Assembly: GCA_039812685.1 (NCBI GenBank)
Contig: JBDIBB010000159.1
Location: 1-8,399 of the forward strand
Reading direction: 5' to 3'
Source of the DNA: JBDIBB01 sp039812685
GTDB lineage: Bacteria > Acidobacteriota > Vicinamibacteria > Vicinamibacterales > JAFNAJ01
Length of the DNA: 8,399 nucleotides
This document shows, piece after piece, positions 1 through 6,608 of the stretch (within the stretch, counting starts at the first letter, position 1; each line of letters opens with the position of its first letter). The position numbers and the translations under genes are program-made. The notes under the pieces were generated by a model that made no database searches, was not told where the DNA came from, and was given only the letters and a program-made list of their open reading frames with translations.

Positions 1-170
1 AGGCGGCCATGACCGGCGGTCGCCCCTGCGGGGCTGCGGCGGCGCAGACCGGCCGGCACACGGTTGGCGCTTCGGCGGAGCACGCCTGCCTGCCTTGCCT
101 CCTCCTGCTGGTCGCGGGGCTGGGCCTGGCGGCCCGGCCCGCGGCCGACGGTGGCGATCGGACGTGGCTT
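1..170. other. Left-edge stretch with no supportable gene
   Basis: This GC-rich stretch precedes the repeat array. An open frame starting at ATG 9 on the plus strand contains a short hydrophobic run (Cys-Leu-Pro-Cys followed by leucines, about 84-130). That frame then runs straight into the repeat units without a stop, and I recognise no domain in it. The minus-strand frames give only Arg/Pro/Ala-rich translations typical of GC-rich noncoding DNA. It may be intergenic or the tail of a degraded gene. I see no promoter or RNA gene. Confidence 0.4.
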
Positions 171-195
171 CGCGCAACCTGCGTGAACGTGCGTG

Positions 196-407
196 TCGCG
201 CGCGGGTTGCTCCGCGAAGCCGTCAACGCGCAGGTTGCTCATGTTGATCCGAGCAACCCGCGCTCTACGAGAAGGGGAGGGTGCAACCCGCGCTCTACGG
301 GTGTTCGGACAATGGGCGTGTGCTGCGTGGGGTTCTCCTGTCACGCGACAGGCCGGCCGGCCCGGTGCACCGTACGCGACGGCGATGTCAACCAGCCCGC
401 GTCGACG
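196..407 (+). repeat. Tandem repeat unit 1 (~211 bp)
   Basis: This is the first full copy of a composite repeat directly followed by a second copy. It contains two forward REP-like arms (199-210, 227-238), two inverted arms each ending in CTAC (253-268, 283-298), a unique-looking spacer, and a GGCCGGCCGG palindromic run near 351-360. The arm at 200-212 is an exact inverted match to 251-263 (13 bp), and 228-240 can pair with 251-263 with one mismatch. The unit can therefore fold into alternative hairpins. Confidence 0.8.
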
Positions 408-617
408 TCGCGCGCGGGTTGCTCCCCGAAGCCGTCACGCGCAGGTTGCTCATGTTGATCCGAGCAACCCGCGCTCTACGAGAAGGGGAGGGTGCAACCC
501 GCGCTCTACGGGTGTTCCGACAATGGGCGTGTGCCGCGTGGGGTTCTCCTGCCACGCGACGACCGGCCGGCCCGGTGCATCGTACGCGACGGCGACGTCA
601 ACCAGCCCGTGCCGGCG
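408..617 (+). repeat. Tandem repeat unit 2 (~210 bp)
   Basis: This is the second full copy, head-to-tail with unit 1. Hand alignment shows about ten substitutions and two single-base indels over ~210 bases, so the copies are roughly 95% identical. The indels lie near 436 (one base fewer than unit 1) and near 560. Inverted CTAC-ended arms are at 464-479 and 494-509. Such high similarity in noncoding DNA suggests a recent duplication or ongoing conversion. Confidence 0.8.
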
Positions 618-660
618 TAGCGCGCAGGTTGCGCCGCGAAGCCTCCGGCAACCTGCGCGT
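617..660 (+). repeat. REP-like hairpin A (GTAG-headed, perfect 12-bp stem)
   Basis: GTAG at 617-620 is followed directly by CGCGCAGGTTGC (621-632), a 15-nt loop (633-647), and its exact reverse complement GCAACCTGCGCG (648-659). The 5' GTAG, GC-rich stem and ~44-nt length match the general architecture of REP elements recognised by RAYT proteins. The loop contains GCGAAGCC, which is shared with the next hairpin. Confidence 0.75.
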
Positions 661-696
661 CCGGCCTGTTGATCCGCGCAACCCGCATGAACGTGC

Positions 697-740
697 GTAG
701 CGCGCGGGTTGCTGTGCGAAGCCTCCGGCAACCTGCGCGT
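697..740 (+). repeat. REP-like hairpin B (GTAG-headed)
   Basis: This is the same element as hairpin A, exactly 80 bp downstream and identical at 40 of 44 positions by eye. GTAG is at 697-700, the left arm CGCGCGGGTTGC at 701-712, and the right arm GCAACCTGCGCG at 728-739. The single arm difference gives a G-T apposition, which would be a G-U wobble in RNA, so the fold is retained. It lies about 70 bp beyond the stop codon of the minus-strand Asp-box gene and could form in that gene's 3' untranslated RNA. Confidence 0.75.
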
Positions 741-809
741 TTCGACACCTTCACCGTCGGCCAGGACGGGGTAGCCATTCGCCGACCCGGCTACGGCGAC
801 TGGCGGTTC
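741..809. other. 3' flank of the Asp-box gene, weak competing stem-loops
   Basis: This short gap separates the REP-like array from the minus-strand stop codon. It holds two small mutually exclusive inverted repeats. GTAGCC (771-776) pairs with GGCTAC (789-794), and TCGCCG (779-784) pairs with CGGCGA (794-799). Neither has a T-run after it on the minus strand, so a classical intrinsic terminator is not supported. Termination may be Rho-dependent or may rely on the REP-like hairpins beyond. Confidence 0.3.
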
Positions 810-3512
810 CTACCTCGTCTCGAGTCCCGGGGCGACGCCGACGGTCACCTTCTGCGTCTCGGTCGCACCGCCGACCGTCAACGTCATCGTGTACTCGCCC
901 GGACGCACGAACAGCCTGCCCTCGCCGCCGACGTCGAGCAACAGCTCCTTCGACGGCTTCAGGTCCCACACCAGCCGCACGAGGCCGGGGATGGCCGGCG
1001 CCGTCAGCTTCGCCACCGGTTGTCCCTGCGCGTTGGCAACCGAGATGGTCACCGGGTCGGCGCCCGGCTCCTTCACCCACGCCGTGATGATCGCGCCGTT
1101 GGGCGGATTGGCGCCGTGGAATTGCCCCGTCCCGCCCCAGTCGCCCCAGCCGGGCAGCAGCTCGAACGCCTCCACCGGACGGATGGGGAACAGGTGCGCC
1201 GCCTTGTCCAGCACCGCCGGCGTCAGCTCCTGCAGCGGCCGGATGTCGTCGCTGATGTAGAGGCTGCGGCCATGTGTGGCGATCACCAGGTCGCGCTCGC
1301 GCGGGTGTACCACCAGGTCGTCGACCGGGACGGTGGGCAGGCCGCCGAACGGCGTCCAGCTCCGGCCCGCGTCGAGGCTCACGAACAGCCCTTCCTGGGT
1401 GCCGGCGTAGAGCAACGACGCGTTGAACGGGTCTTCCCGGATCACGCGCACCGGCACGCCGGCCGGCAGGTTCGCCGCAATCGCCTGCCAGCTCCGGCCG
1501 AGATCGGTGGTGCGGTAAACGAGCGGCGCGTAGTTGCCAGACCGGAACGCGCTCACCGCCAGGTAGGCCGTGCGCGCGTCGTGGTGGCTGGCCTCCAGCC
1601 GCGCGATCCACTGCCCCCGGGCCGCCGCCGGCAGGTTCGCCGTGAGGTCGGTCCACTCGGCGCCCTGGTTCTCGGTCACCCACACCTTGCCGTCGTCTGT
1701 GCCGGCCCAGAGCGTGCCAGCCTTCACCGGCGACTCCGAGAACGCGAACACCACGCCGTAGGTCTCGGCGCCACTGCCGACGGTGAGGATCTTCCGCACG
1801 TCCTGCGTGGAGAGGTCGGGGCTGATCGCCTTCCACAGCTCACCCCGCGCGGTCATCTCGAACACCCGGTTGCCGGCGAGGTAGAACAGGCCGCGCTGGT
1901 GGACGCTCGGCACCAGCGGCGAGTTCCAGTGGAAGCGGAACGCCTGCTGGCCCTCCGACGGCTCGGGGCGCAGCGGCTTCATGGCGCCGCTCTTCAGGTG
2001 GATGCGGTACGCCGACCCGCTCTGCGCCTCCGCATAGACGATGTCCGGATCGTCGGGGTCGAACGCGCAGGAGAAGCCGTCGCCGCCATAGATGTGGACC
2101 CAGTCGGCGTTGACGATGCCGTCCTTGGTGCGGGTGCGGCTGGGCCCTACCCAGTTCACGTTGTCCTGCAGCCCGCCGCAGATGCGGTAGGGCACCGACT
2201 GATCGACCGCAATCCGGTAGAACTCGCCCATCGGGACGGTGGACAGGTGCGTCCACGACTCGCCGCCGTTCCAGCTCTGGTAGACGCCACCATCGGTGCC
2301 GAGCACCAGGCGGCGGCCGTTGGCCGGATCGATCACCAGCTCGTGCAGATCGGGGTGGACCGACTTGAAGCGATCCTCACGGAACGTCTCGCCGCCGTCC
2401 TCCGAGACGTGCAGCGAGAAGCCCAGCACGTAGACCTTCCGGTCGTCGTTGGGATCGACGCGGATCTTGCTGAAGTAGAACGGCCGCGGGTTGAGCGGGC
2501 TCCGGCGGACCCACGTCTGGCCGCCATCGTCGCTGCGGAACACGCCGCCGCGGCGGCTGCGGACCGTGTCGATGTCGCTCACGCCGCCCTCGGCGCTCTG
2601 CACGATGGCGTAGACCACCTTCGGGTTCTTCGCGTAGACCGACAGGCCGATGCGGCCGGTCAGGCCGGGCAGGCCGTTGGCGAGCTTCGTCCACGTCTTC
2701 CCGCCATCCGTGGTGCGGAAGATGCCGCCGACGTCCTGGCCGTCGGTCACCTCGGCGCCGAAGGCGAACGACCACGGGGTGCGGCGGCGTGCGTACAGCG
2801 CCGCGTAGACCGTGTCGGGGTTCTGCGGATCCAGCGCGACATCGCCGGCGCCGACGCGGCCGGCAAACGGCGCGGGCGCCTGCAATACGGCGGCCCACGT
2901 CCGGCCGCCGTCGGTGGTCTTGTAGAGCCCGCGCTGGCCGCCGTCGGTCCAGAGGTCGCCCACGGCCGCCACGTAGGCCGTCTCCGGATCGCGCGGGTGC
3001 ACGGCGATCTTCGCGATCGCGCGCGAGGTCTCCAGACCCGCGTGGGTCCACGTCTGGCCGCCGTCGACCGACCGGTAGACGCCCGAGCCCCAGCCCGAGC
3101 TGTTGCGATCGTTGGCCTCGCCGGTGCCGATCCAGATCACCGACGGATCGGAGGCTGCCACCGCCACCGCGCCAACCGACCCGATCGGTTCCTTGTCGGT
3201 GACGCCGCTGAAGCTGCCGCCGCTGTCGGTGGTCTTGAACAGGCCGCCGTGGGCGTGAGCCACGTAGAACACGCCGGGATTCGTCGGATCGAGGGCGATC
3301 GAGGGCGTGCGTCCGCCCATCACCGCCGGGCCGATGCTGCGTGCGTCGAGGGCCTTGAGCTGGCGTGCGGTGACGGGTGGAGCGACAGGCGCGGGCGGCG
3401 CCTCGGCGGCGGGCCGCGCCGCATCGCGAGACCGGGCCGGGCGCGGCTGCGCCATGGCGGTCGTGGATGGGAGCGGGAGCAGCAGGAGCGCGAAGAGGAC
3501 GGAGGTGCGCAT
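810..3512 (-). CDS. Exported Asp-box (BNR) / VPS10-sortilin-like beta-propeller protein
   Basis: The protein has 900 residues. I chose the ATG at 3512 because it is followed directly by a Sec signal peptide: Met-Arg, a leucine-rich core at residues 5-15, and an Ala-Met-Ala-Gln end near 19-22. A longer frame reaches a GTG/ATG at 3638 but adds 42 Arg-rich residues ahead of the signal. Residues 23-48 are an Ala/Pro-rich linker. The body carries about ten Asp-box motifs (S/T-x-D-x-G-x-x-W/F), near residues 94, 148, 199, 267, 327, 370, 413, 613 (degenerate), 668 and 712. These mark the blade hairpins of sialidase/sortilin-type propellers. The C-terminal ~120 residues (from about 785, with a GWGDWGG stretch followed by NPPNGA) look like an Ig/FlgD-like beta-sandwich. 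Such proteins are often annotated as glycosyl hydrolases, but I see no assigned catalytic residues. The role is unknown; an extracytoplasmic binding scaffold is plausible. No Shine-Dalgarno precedes the start. Confidence 0.92.
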   Translation of the reverse strand: MRTSVLFALLLLPLPSTTAMAQPRPARSRDAARPAAEAPPAPVAPPVTARQLKALDARSIGPAVMGGRTPSIALDPTNPGVFYVAHAHGGLFKTTDSGGSFSGVTDKEPIGSVGAVAVAASDPSVIWIGTGEANDRNSSGWGSGVYRSVDGGQTWTHAGLETSRAIAKIAVHPRDPETAYVAAVGDLWTDGGQRGLYKTTDGGRTWAAVLQAPAPFAGRVGAGDVALDPQNPDTVYAALYARRRTPWSFAFGAEVTDGQDVGGIFRTTDGGKTWTKLANGLPGLTGRIGLSVYAKNPKVVYAIVQSAEGGVSDIDTVRSRRGGVFRSDDGGQTWVRRSPLNPRPFYFSKIRVDPNDDRKVYVLGFSLHVSEDGGETFREDRFKSVHPDLHELVIDPANGRRLVLGTDGGVYQSWNGGESWTHLSTVPMGEFYRIAVDQSVPYRICGGLQDNVNWVGPSRTRTKDGIVNADWVHIYGGDGFSCAFDPDDPDIVYAEAQSGSAYRIHLKSGAMKPLRPEPSEGQQAFRFHWNSPLVPSVHQRGLFYLAGNRVFEMTARGELWKAISPDLSTQDVRKILTVGSGAETYGVVFAFSESPVKAGTLWAGTDDGKVWVTENQGAEWTDLTANLPAAARGQWIARLEASHHDARTAYLAVSAFRSGNYAPLVYRTTDLGRSWQAIAANLPAGVPVRVIREDPFNASLLYAGTQEGLFVSLDAGRSWTPFGGLPTVPVDDLVVHPRERDLVIATHGRSLYISDDIRPLQELTPAVLDKAAHLFPIRPVEAFELLPGWGDWGGTGQFHGANPPNGAIITAWVKEPGADPVTISVANAQGQPVAKLTAPAIPGLVRLVWDLKPSKELLLDVGGEGRLFVRPGEYTMTLTVGGATETQKVTVGVAPGLETR

Positions 3513-3525
3513 ACGCGTGAGTATA
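3513..3525 (-). promoter_or_regulatory. Putative leaderless promoter -10 for the Asp-box gene
   Basis: On the minus strand TATACT (3525-3520) matches the sigma-70 -10 consensus at 5 of 6 bases. It lies 7 nt before the ATG. Transcription from this element would begin at or next to the A of the start codon, giving a leaderless mRNA, which fits the absence of any AGGAGG-like sequence. No good -35 hexamer is visible 17 bp upstream. Confidence 0.45.
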
Positions 3526-3650
3526 GACACGCCAGGCTCAGGCTCGCGCCCGCGTCGTGGCCGTCGTCCGGGATCGACGCTCCCGGCACGCCTGCTCTTC
3601 AGGGGCGACGACCGGGTCACGGTTGCCGTGCCGGCCACGTCCGTCTCGCA

Positions 3651-3662
3651 TAAGATGCCCCG
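3651..3662 (+). promoter_or_regulatory. Putative leaderless promoter -10 for the 121-residue gene
   Basis: TAAGAT (3651-3656) fits a TAnnnT -10 pattern (4 of 6 to TATAAT) and sits 6 nt before the GTG at 3663, the distance expected for transcription starting on the start codon. No Shine-Dalgarno is present. A TTGCCG at 3623-3628 is too far upstream (22 nt) to be a normal -35. This is weaker than the opposite-strand element, but the matching geometry supports it. Confidence 0.35.
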
Positions 3663-4028
3663 GTGGACTTTTCATTCGACACCGACGGCAACGGGTACCT
3701 GCTCTGCCGGCTGTCGGCCGGCGGGAGCGAGACGCTGATCTCGGCGGCGACCGTGGCCGATGCGGCGGCCGACCTGTTGTCGGCGGCCGAGGCCGCGGTC
3801 GATCCGGTGGGCTACGGCGAATGCGACTGGTGGGGCCCCAATGGCAGCTACCGCTGGATGCTCAGGCGGCGCGGCCACACGCTCACGGTGGTCGTGATGT
3901 GGAACGCAGGCGCGATTACCGGCTACCAGCACGTGTTCCGCGAGGAATGCGACGCCGCCTGGTTCGCCGAGCGCGTGTCGGCCGAGGCCGGCCGGGTGGC
4001 CGTGAGAGACGAACGCCCCGGGGGCTGA
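3663..4028 (+). CDS. Uncharacterised 121-residue protein
   Basis: It begins at GTG 3663 and ends at TGA 4026-4028. I do not recognise the family. There is no signal peptide or membrane segment, so it is likely cytosolic. The translation alternates short beta-like and helical stretches: an acidic start (DFSFDTDGNGYLL), an Ala-rich helix at about 28-44, a conserved-looking Gly-Tyr-Gly-Glu-Cys-Asp-Trp-Trp stretch at about 49-56, a basic Arg-Arg-Arg at 68-70, a hydrophobic strand (LTVVVMW), and an acidic C-terminal helix. It could be a small immunity-like or ligand-binding alpha/beta protein, but nothing here decides this. It is divergent from the Asp-box gene (150-bp shared upstream region). It lies 80 bp before the PDZ gene, so co-transcription with the downstream operon is possible. 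An alternative reading is that the larger frame through this region continues into the PDZ gene; the ribosome binding site at 4096 argues against that. Confidence 0.65.
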   Translation: MDFSFDTDGNGYLLCRLSAGGSETLISAATVADAAADLLSAAEAAVDPVGYGECDWWGPNGSYRWMLRRRGHTLTVVVMWNAGAITGYQHVFREECDAAWFAERVSAEAGRVAVRDERPGG

Positions 4029-4095
4029 GGCGCCCGGCCGCCTCCGCTCCGGGGGCCGCGCCGGCTGTCGCGTCGCCAGGCAGGCGGCGCCGCGC

Positions 4096-4101
4096 AAGGA
4101 G
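4096..4101 (+). promoter_or_regulatory. Ribosome binding site of the PDZ gene
   Basis: AAGGAG lies 7 nt before the ATG at 4109. It decides the start of this gene, whose open frame extends upstream without a stop to 3557 across the previous gene. Confidence 0.8.
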
Positions 4102-4108
4102 TATCCCG

Positions 4109-5476
4109 ATGCCAGACCCAGCCCCGCGACCGCCCCGGATCTCGCGCGAGATGCGGTTGCTGCTGCTGACCATTGTCGTCTCCGGCGCCGTCCTGCTCCT
4201 GCTCGCCCGCATCCGGTTTCCGGCACCGCCGCCGGCCGTGGATGCGCTCTCGCAACCGCTGCAGCGGCTGGCGGCCCGCGCGCCGTTCGAGGAACTGGCC
4301 CAGCAGGTGTCGAGGGTGGAAGCCGAGGTGCTCTCCAGTCTCGTGGTCCTTCGCCTCGATCCGGCGTCGGATGCCGGCCCCGTGAGGTTCGCCGATCTCG
4401 GCCCGGGACGCCTGGCCGTCCGGTCCAACGGCAGCCATGTGGCCGCGCTGCGCACCAGCCCGACGATGGCGGTCGCGGTGATCCCGCCCGATCTCGCCGT
4501 GGCCGGTGTCGTCGGACAGGCCGGCCCGTCGGCGGCCTCCCTGGTGGCCACCGATCAGGTGCGGCGCGTGTCCCGGATTCGCGTGCCGGAAGGGCCCGCG
4601 CGTCCGTTGCCGCAGATCGCGTTGTCGGCGCTGCGGACGCCGGCCTATGTCATCGCCGTTGAGGGCACGCGTGCCGGGCTCACCCTGCGGCCGGTGTTCC
4701 TCGGGCGATCCGAGCGGTTCCGCTCCTCGCGCTGGCAGCAGCCGCTGCTGCCGCTGGGGGCGGCGTCGGTGGCGGCCGGGGCGCTCATGTTCACGCTCGA
4801 CGGCGAGTTCCTCGGATGCGCGGTCCTCGACGAAGGCACCTCGGCGATCGCCGACGCGGCCGACTTCCTGCGCGCCGGGGCGGCCGTGGAAGCTGGCGGC
4901 CGCGTGGAGGATCCCGGACTGGCGCTCCAGGCGCTGACGCCCGCGCTCGCGCTGGCGCTCGGCGTCGATCGGGGTGTGGTCGTCGCCGAGGTGGACGACG
5001 GGGGCCCGGCCGCGTCGCGGCTCCGGCCGGGCGACGTGATCGAGCGCGTCGGGGCCCGGGAAGCCGACGCACCCGACGCGGTCCTGCTGGATCTTGCCGA
5101 GCGCCTGACGGCGGGCCCGGTTCGGGTGGAACTCGTGCGTTCGGGCCGCCCCCAGACCGTGACGCTCGAACGGGTGGTTCGGCCGCCAGCGGCAGGCGTG
5201 ACGCCACGCGCCGCCCTCCCTGTGCTCCGGGCGGTGCCGGGGACGGGCACGCGGATCGTCTCCCTGGCCGACATCTCGCCGCTGGCGCGCGCGGGCCTGC
5301 GCGCCGGCGACATCGTCGTGGCCGTCGACGCGATCGACGCGCCGTCGCCGGCGCAGGTGCGCGCCATCGCCGGCGAACTCCAGGACGCCGCGCACGTGCT
5401 CGTGGTGCGGCGCGGCACGCGTCAATACCTGGCAGCCCTCGGGATCCCCGGCCTCCATGGCGACGCCAGACCGTAA
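4109..5476 (+). CDS. Membrane-anchored HtrA-like pseudoprotease with two PDZ domains
   Basis: The protein has 455 residues, starting at ATG 4109 behind a good ribosome binding site. After a short Pro-rich N-terminus there is one membrane anchor at residues ~16-34, so the rest probably faces the periplasm. Residues ~65-255 resemble a degenerate trypsin-like HtrA/Deg fold. The stretch SVAAGALMFTLDGEFLG (220-236) aligns with the family's GNSGGPLxNLDGExxG active-site block, but the Gly-Asn-Ser-Gly is replaced and the catalytic serine position is Ala223. No Asp-box equivalent (D-x-A-L) or TxAHV histidine motif is visible either. Residues ~268-357 form a first PDZ domain (RLRPGDVIERV at 304-314). 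Residues ~375-445 form a second (GLRAGDIVVAVD at 396-407). Loss of the triad suggests a binding or regulatory role rather than proteolysis. The gene's last 20 bases overlap the first antiporter-like gene. An alternative view is a PDZ-only protein with an unrelated beta-barrel N-terminal domain. Confidence 0.85.
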   Translation: MPDPAPRPPRISREMRLLLLTIVVSGAVLLLLARIRFPAPPPAVDALSQPLQRLAARAPFEELAQQVSRVEAEVLSSLVVLRLDPASDAGPVRFADLGPGRLAVRSNGSHVAALRTSPTMAVAVIPPDLAVAGVVGQAGPSAASLVATDQVRRVSRIRVPEGPARPLPQIALSALRTPAYVIAVEGTRAGLTLRPVFLGRSERFRSSRWQQPLLPLGAASVAAGALMFTLDGEFLGCAVLDEGTSAIADAADFLRAGAAVEAGGRVEDPGLALQALTPALALALGVDRGVVVAEVDDGGPAASRLRPGDVIERVGAREADAPDAVLLDLAERLTAGPVRVELVRSGRPQTVTLERVVRPPAAGVTPRAALPVLRAVPGTGTRIVSLADISPLARAGLRAGDIVVAVDAIDAPSPAQVRAIAGELQDAAHVLVVRRGTRQYLAALGIPGLHGDARP

Positions 5477-6608
5477 CGAGGCGCCCGAGTTCGGGCGCGA
5501 TCCGCTCGATCCCGTTTCCGCGCCGGGCCTGTGGGCGCAGTGGTTTCCCACGCGTCACGTGATGCTGGGCATCGCGCCGACGGCCGCTCCGGCCGTGTCC
5601 TTCATCCTCATCGGGGTGCTCGTCGGGCCCGAGGGGCTCGGGCTGCTCAGCGGCGAAGTGGTGGCGCGGCTCTCGCCGGCGGTCTCGGTCGGGCTGGCGG
5701 CCCTTGGCGTCTTCGTCGGCCTCGCGCTCGGCACCTCCCTCAGGCGCGGCCACGGCGGGCTGCTCGGCGCCGCGCTGATCGAAGTGCTGACGACGCTGAT
5801 CGTGGTGGCGCCGATCCTCTTCCTGCTGCTCACGCTCTGGGCGGTGCCCATCGCGGAGTCGACCGCACTGTTCGCGCTGGCGGCCGGCGTGTGCTCGAGC
5901 GCGTCGGCAGCCACCGGCGAGCGGCCGGGACCGCTGACCCGCCTGGCCCGCATCGTCGACCTCGACGATGGGCCCGTCGTGCTCGTGGGCGCCATCGTCG
6001 TCGCCGTCGCCGCGGGCCGCGACCCGGTGGAGGGCCTGGGCCTCACGGCCGCCGCCGGAGTCTCCATCGGTCTCGCCGGCTGGCTGCTGTTCGAACGCGC
6101 CCGCGGCATCGCCGAGCGCGGCGTGTTCGTCGTCGGCGTCGTGGCGCTGCTCGGCGGGGCGGCCGCCTACCTGTCGATGTCGCCCCTGCTCAGCGGCGCC
6201 ATCGCCGCGCTGGTGTGGGTCTGGAGCCCGGGCGGCGCCGACCGGCTCATCGCCGACGACCTGCGCAAGCTGCAGCACCCGCTCATCGCGCTCCTGCTGA
6301 TCGTCGCCGGGGCGTCGATCCAGTGGACGCTCGGCCTGCTCTGGATCGTCGGTCCGCTCGTGCTCCTGCGCCTGATGAGCAAGCTGACGGCGAGCCTGGT
6401 GGTGTCTCGGATCGTGGGCGTGCCGCCCGGCCGGCTCGCCACGATCCTGCTGCCGCCCGGCGTGATCGGCATCGCGCTGGCGCTCAACGTGCACCAGGTC
6501 GGGCCGGGAACCGACACGCTGCTGCTGTCGGCGGTGACCGTGTCCACCGGTCTCGCGGAGGTGCTGGCCGTGCTGCTCGCCTCGGGGCCGCCGGGAGGAC
6601 ATGCGTGA
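5457..6608 (+). CDS. Na+/H+ exchanger-type (CPA superfamily) membrane protein, first of pair
   Basis: The protein has 383 residues from ATG 5457, which lies inside the end of the PDZ gene. No Shine-Dalgarno is seen, so translation probably depends on coupling. About 30 polar residues precede the membrane region. A later ATG at 5562 (residue 36) would remove them. About a dozen hydrophobic segments follow. The opening stretch FILIGVLVGPEGLGLL (49-64) has the G-x-x-x-GP-x-G-L-G signature of Na_H_Exchanger (PF00999) proteins. VCSSASA (145-151) lies where those transporters have their unwound helix. Asp168/Asp170-Asp171, directly before a helix, are candidates for the ion-binding acidic pair. Arg305 and Lys309 in a late helix match the conserved basic positions. 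No RCK/TrkA domain is attached. The likely role is monovalent cation/proton exchange at the inner membrane; substrate unknown. It overlaps the next gene by 4 bp. Confidence 0.85.
   Translation: MATPDRNEAPEFGRDPLDPVSAPGLWAQWFPTRHVMLGIAPTAAPAVSFILIGVLVGPEGLGLLSGEVVARLSPAVSVGLAALGVFVGLALGTSLRRGHGGLLGAALIEVLTTLIVVAPILFLLLTLWAVPIAESTALFALAAGVCSSASAATGERPGPLTRLARIVDLDDGPVVLVGAIVVAVAAGRDPVEGLGLTAAAGVSIGLAGWLLFERARGIAERGVFVVGVVALLGGAAAYLSMSPLLSGAIAALVWVWSPGGADRLIADDLRKLQHPLIALLLIVAGASIQWTLGLLWIVGPLVLLRLMSKLTASLVVSRIVGVPPGRLATILLPPGVIGIALALNVHQVGPGTDTLLLSAVTVSTGLAEVLAVLLASGPPGGHA
6594..6599 (+). promoter_or_regulatory. Ribosome binding site deciding the GTG start of the second antiporter
   Basis: GGAGGA is 5 nt before the GTG at 6605. 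An ATG at 6601 is only 1 nt away and lies in a different frame, so GTG is the supported start. Confidence 0.75.

Larger units (their letters stand above)
171..740. repeat. REP-like palindromic repeat array (four related units)
   Basis: A cluster of related direct and inverted repeats fills this gene-free stretch. The core is a GTAG tetranucleotide followed by an arm of the type CGCGC(G/A)GGTTGC, which recurs in both orientations. Forward arms are seen at 199-210, 227-238, 411-422, 621-632 and 701-712. Inverted copies, reading GCAACCCGCGCTCTAC, are at 253-268, 283-298, 464-479 and 494-509. A 24-base block at 171-194 recurs at 675-698 with two mismatches, so related sequence borders the array on both sides. 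GTAG-headed palindromes are the known hallmark of bacterial REP elements mobilised by RAYT (Y1 tyrosine transposase-like) proteins; no such transposase gene is present here. Assignment to REP/REPIN elements is inference from this architecture. Confidence 0.75.

Noticed and set aside
196..617. Possible CRISPR array
   Set aside because: Only two ~211-bp near-identical tandem units are present. There are no short regular repeats separated by unique spacers of constant size and no cas genes nearby.
9..731. Several short open frames across the repeat array
   Set aside because: Their translations repeat because the DNA repeats, they switch frame at the single-base indels, and none has a ribosome binding site or recognisable domain.
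3513..3638. N-terminal extension of the Asp-box protein to a start at 3638
   Set aside because: It would put 42 mostly polar, Arg-rich residues ahead of a well-formed signal peptide and would cover the -10-like element.
669..3653. 994-codon open frame antisense to the Asp-box gene
   Set aside because: It is a consequence of GC-rich codon third positions. Its translation is Arg/Ala/His-rich with no recognisable domain, whereas the minus-strand frame has a signal peptide and regular Asp-box motifs.
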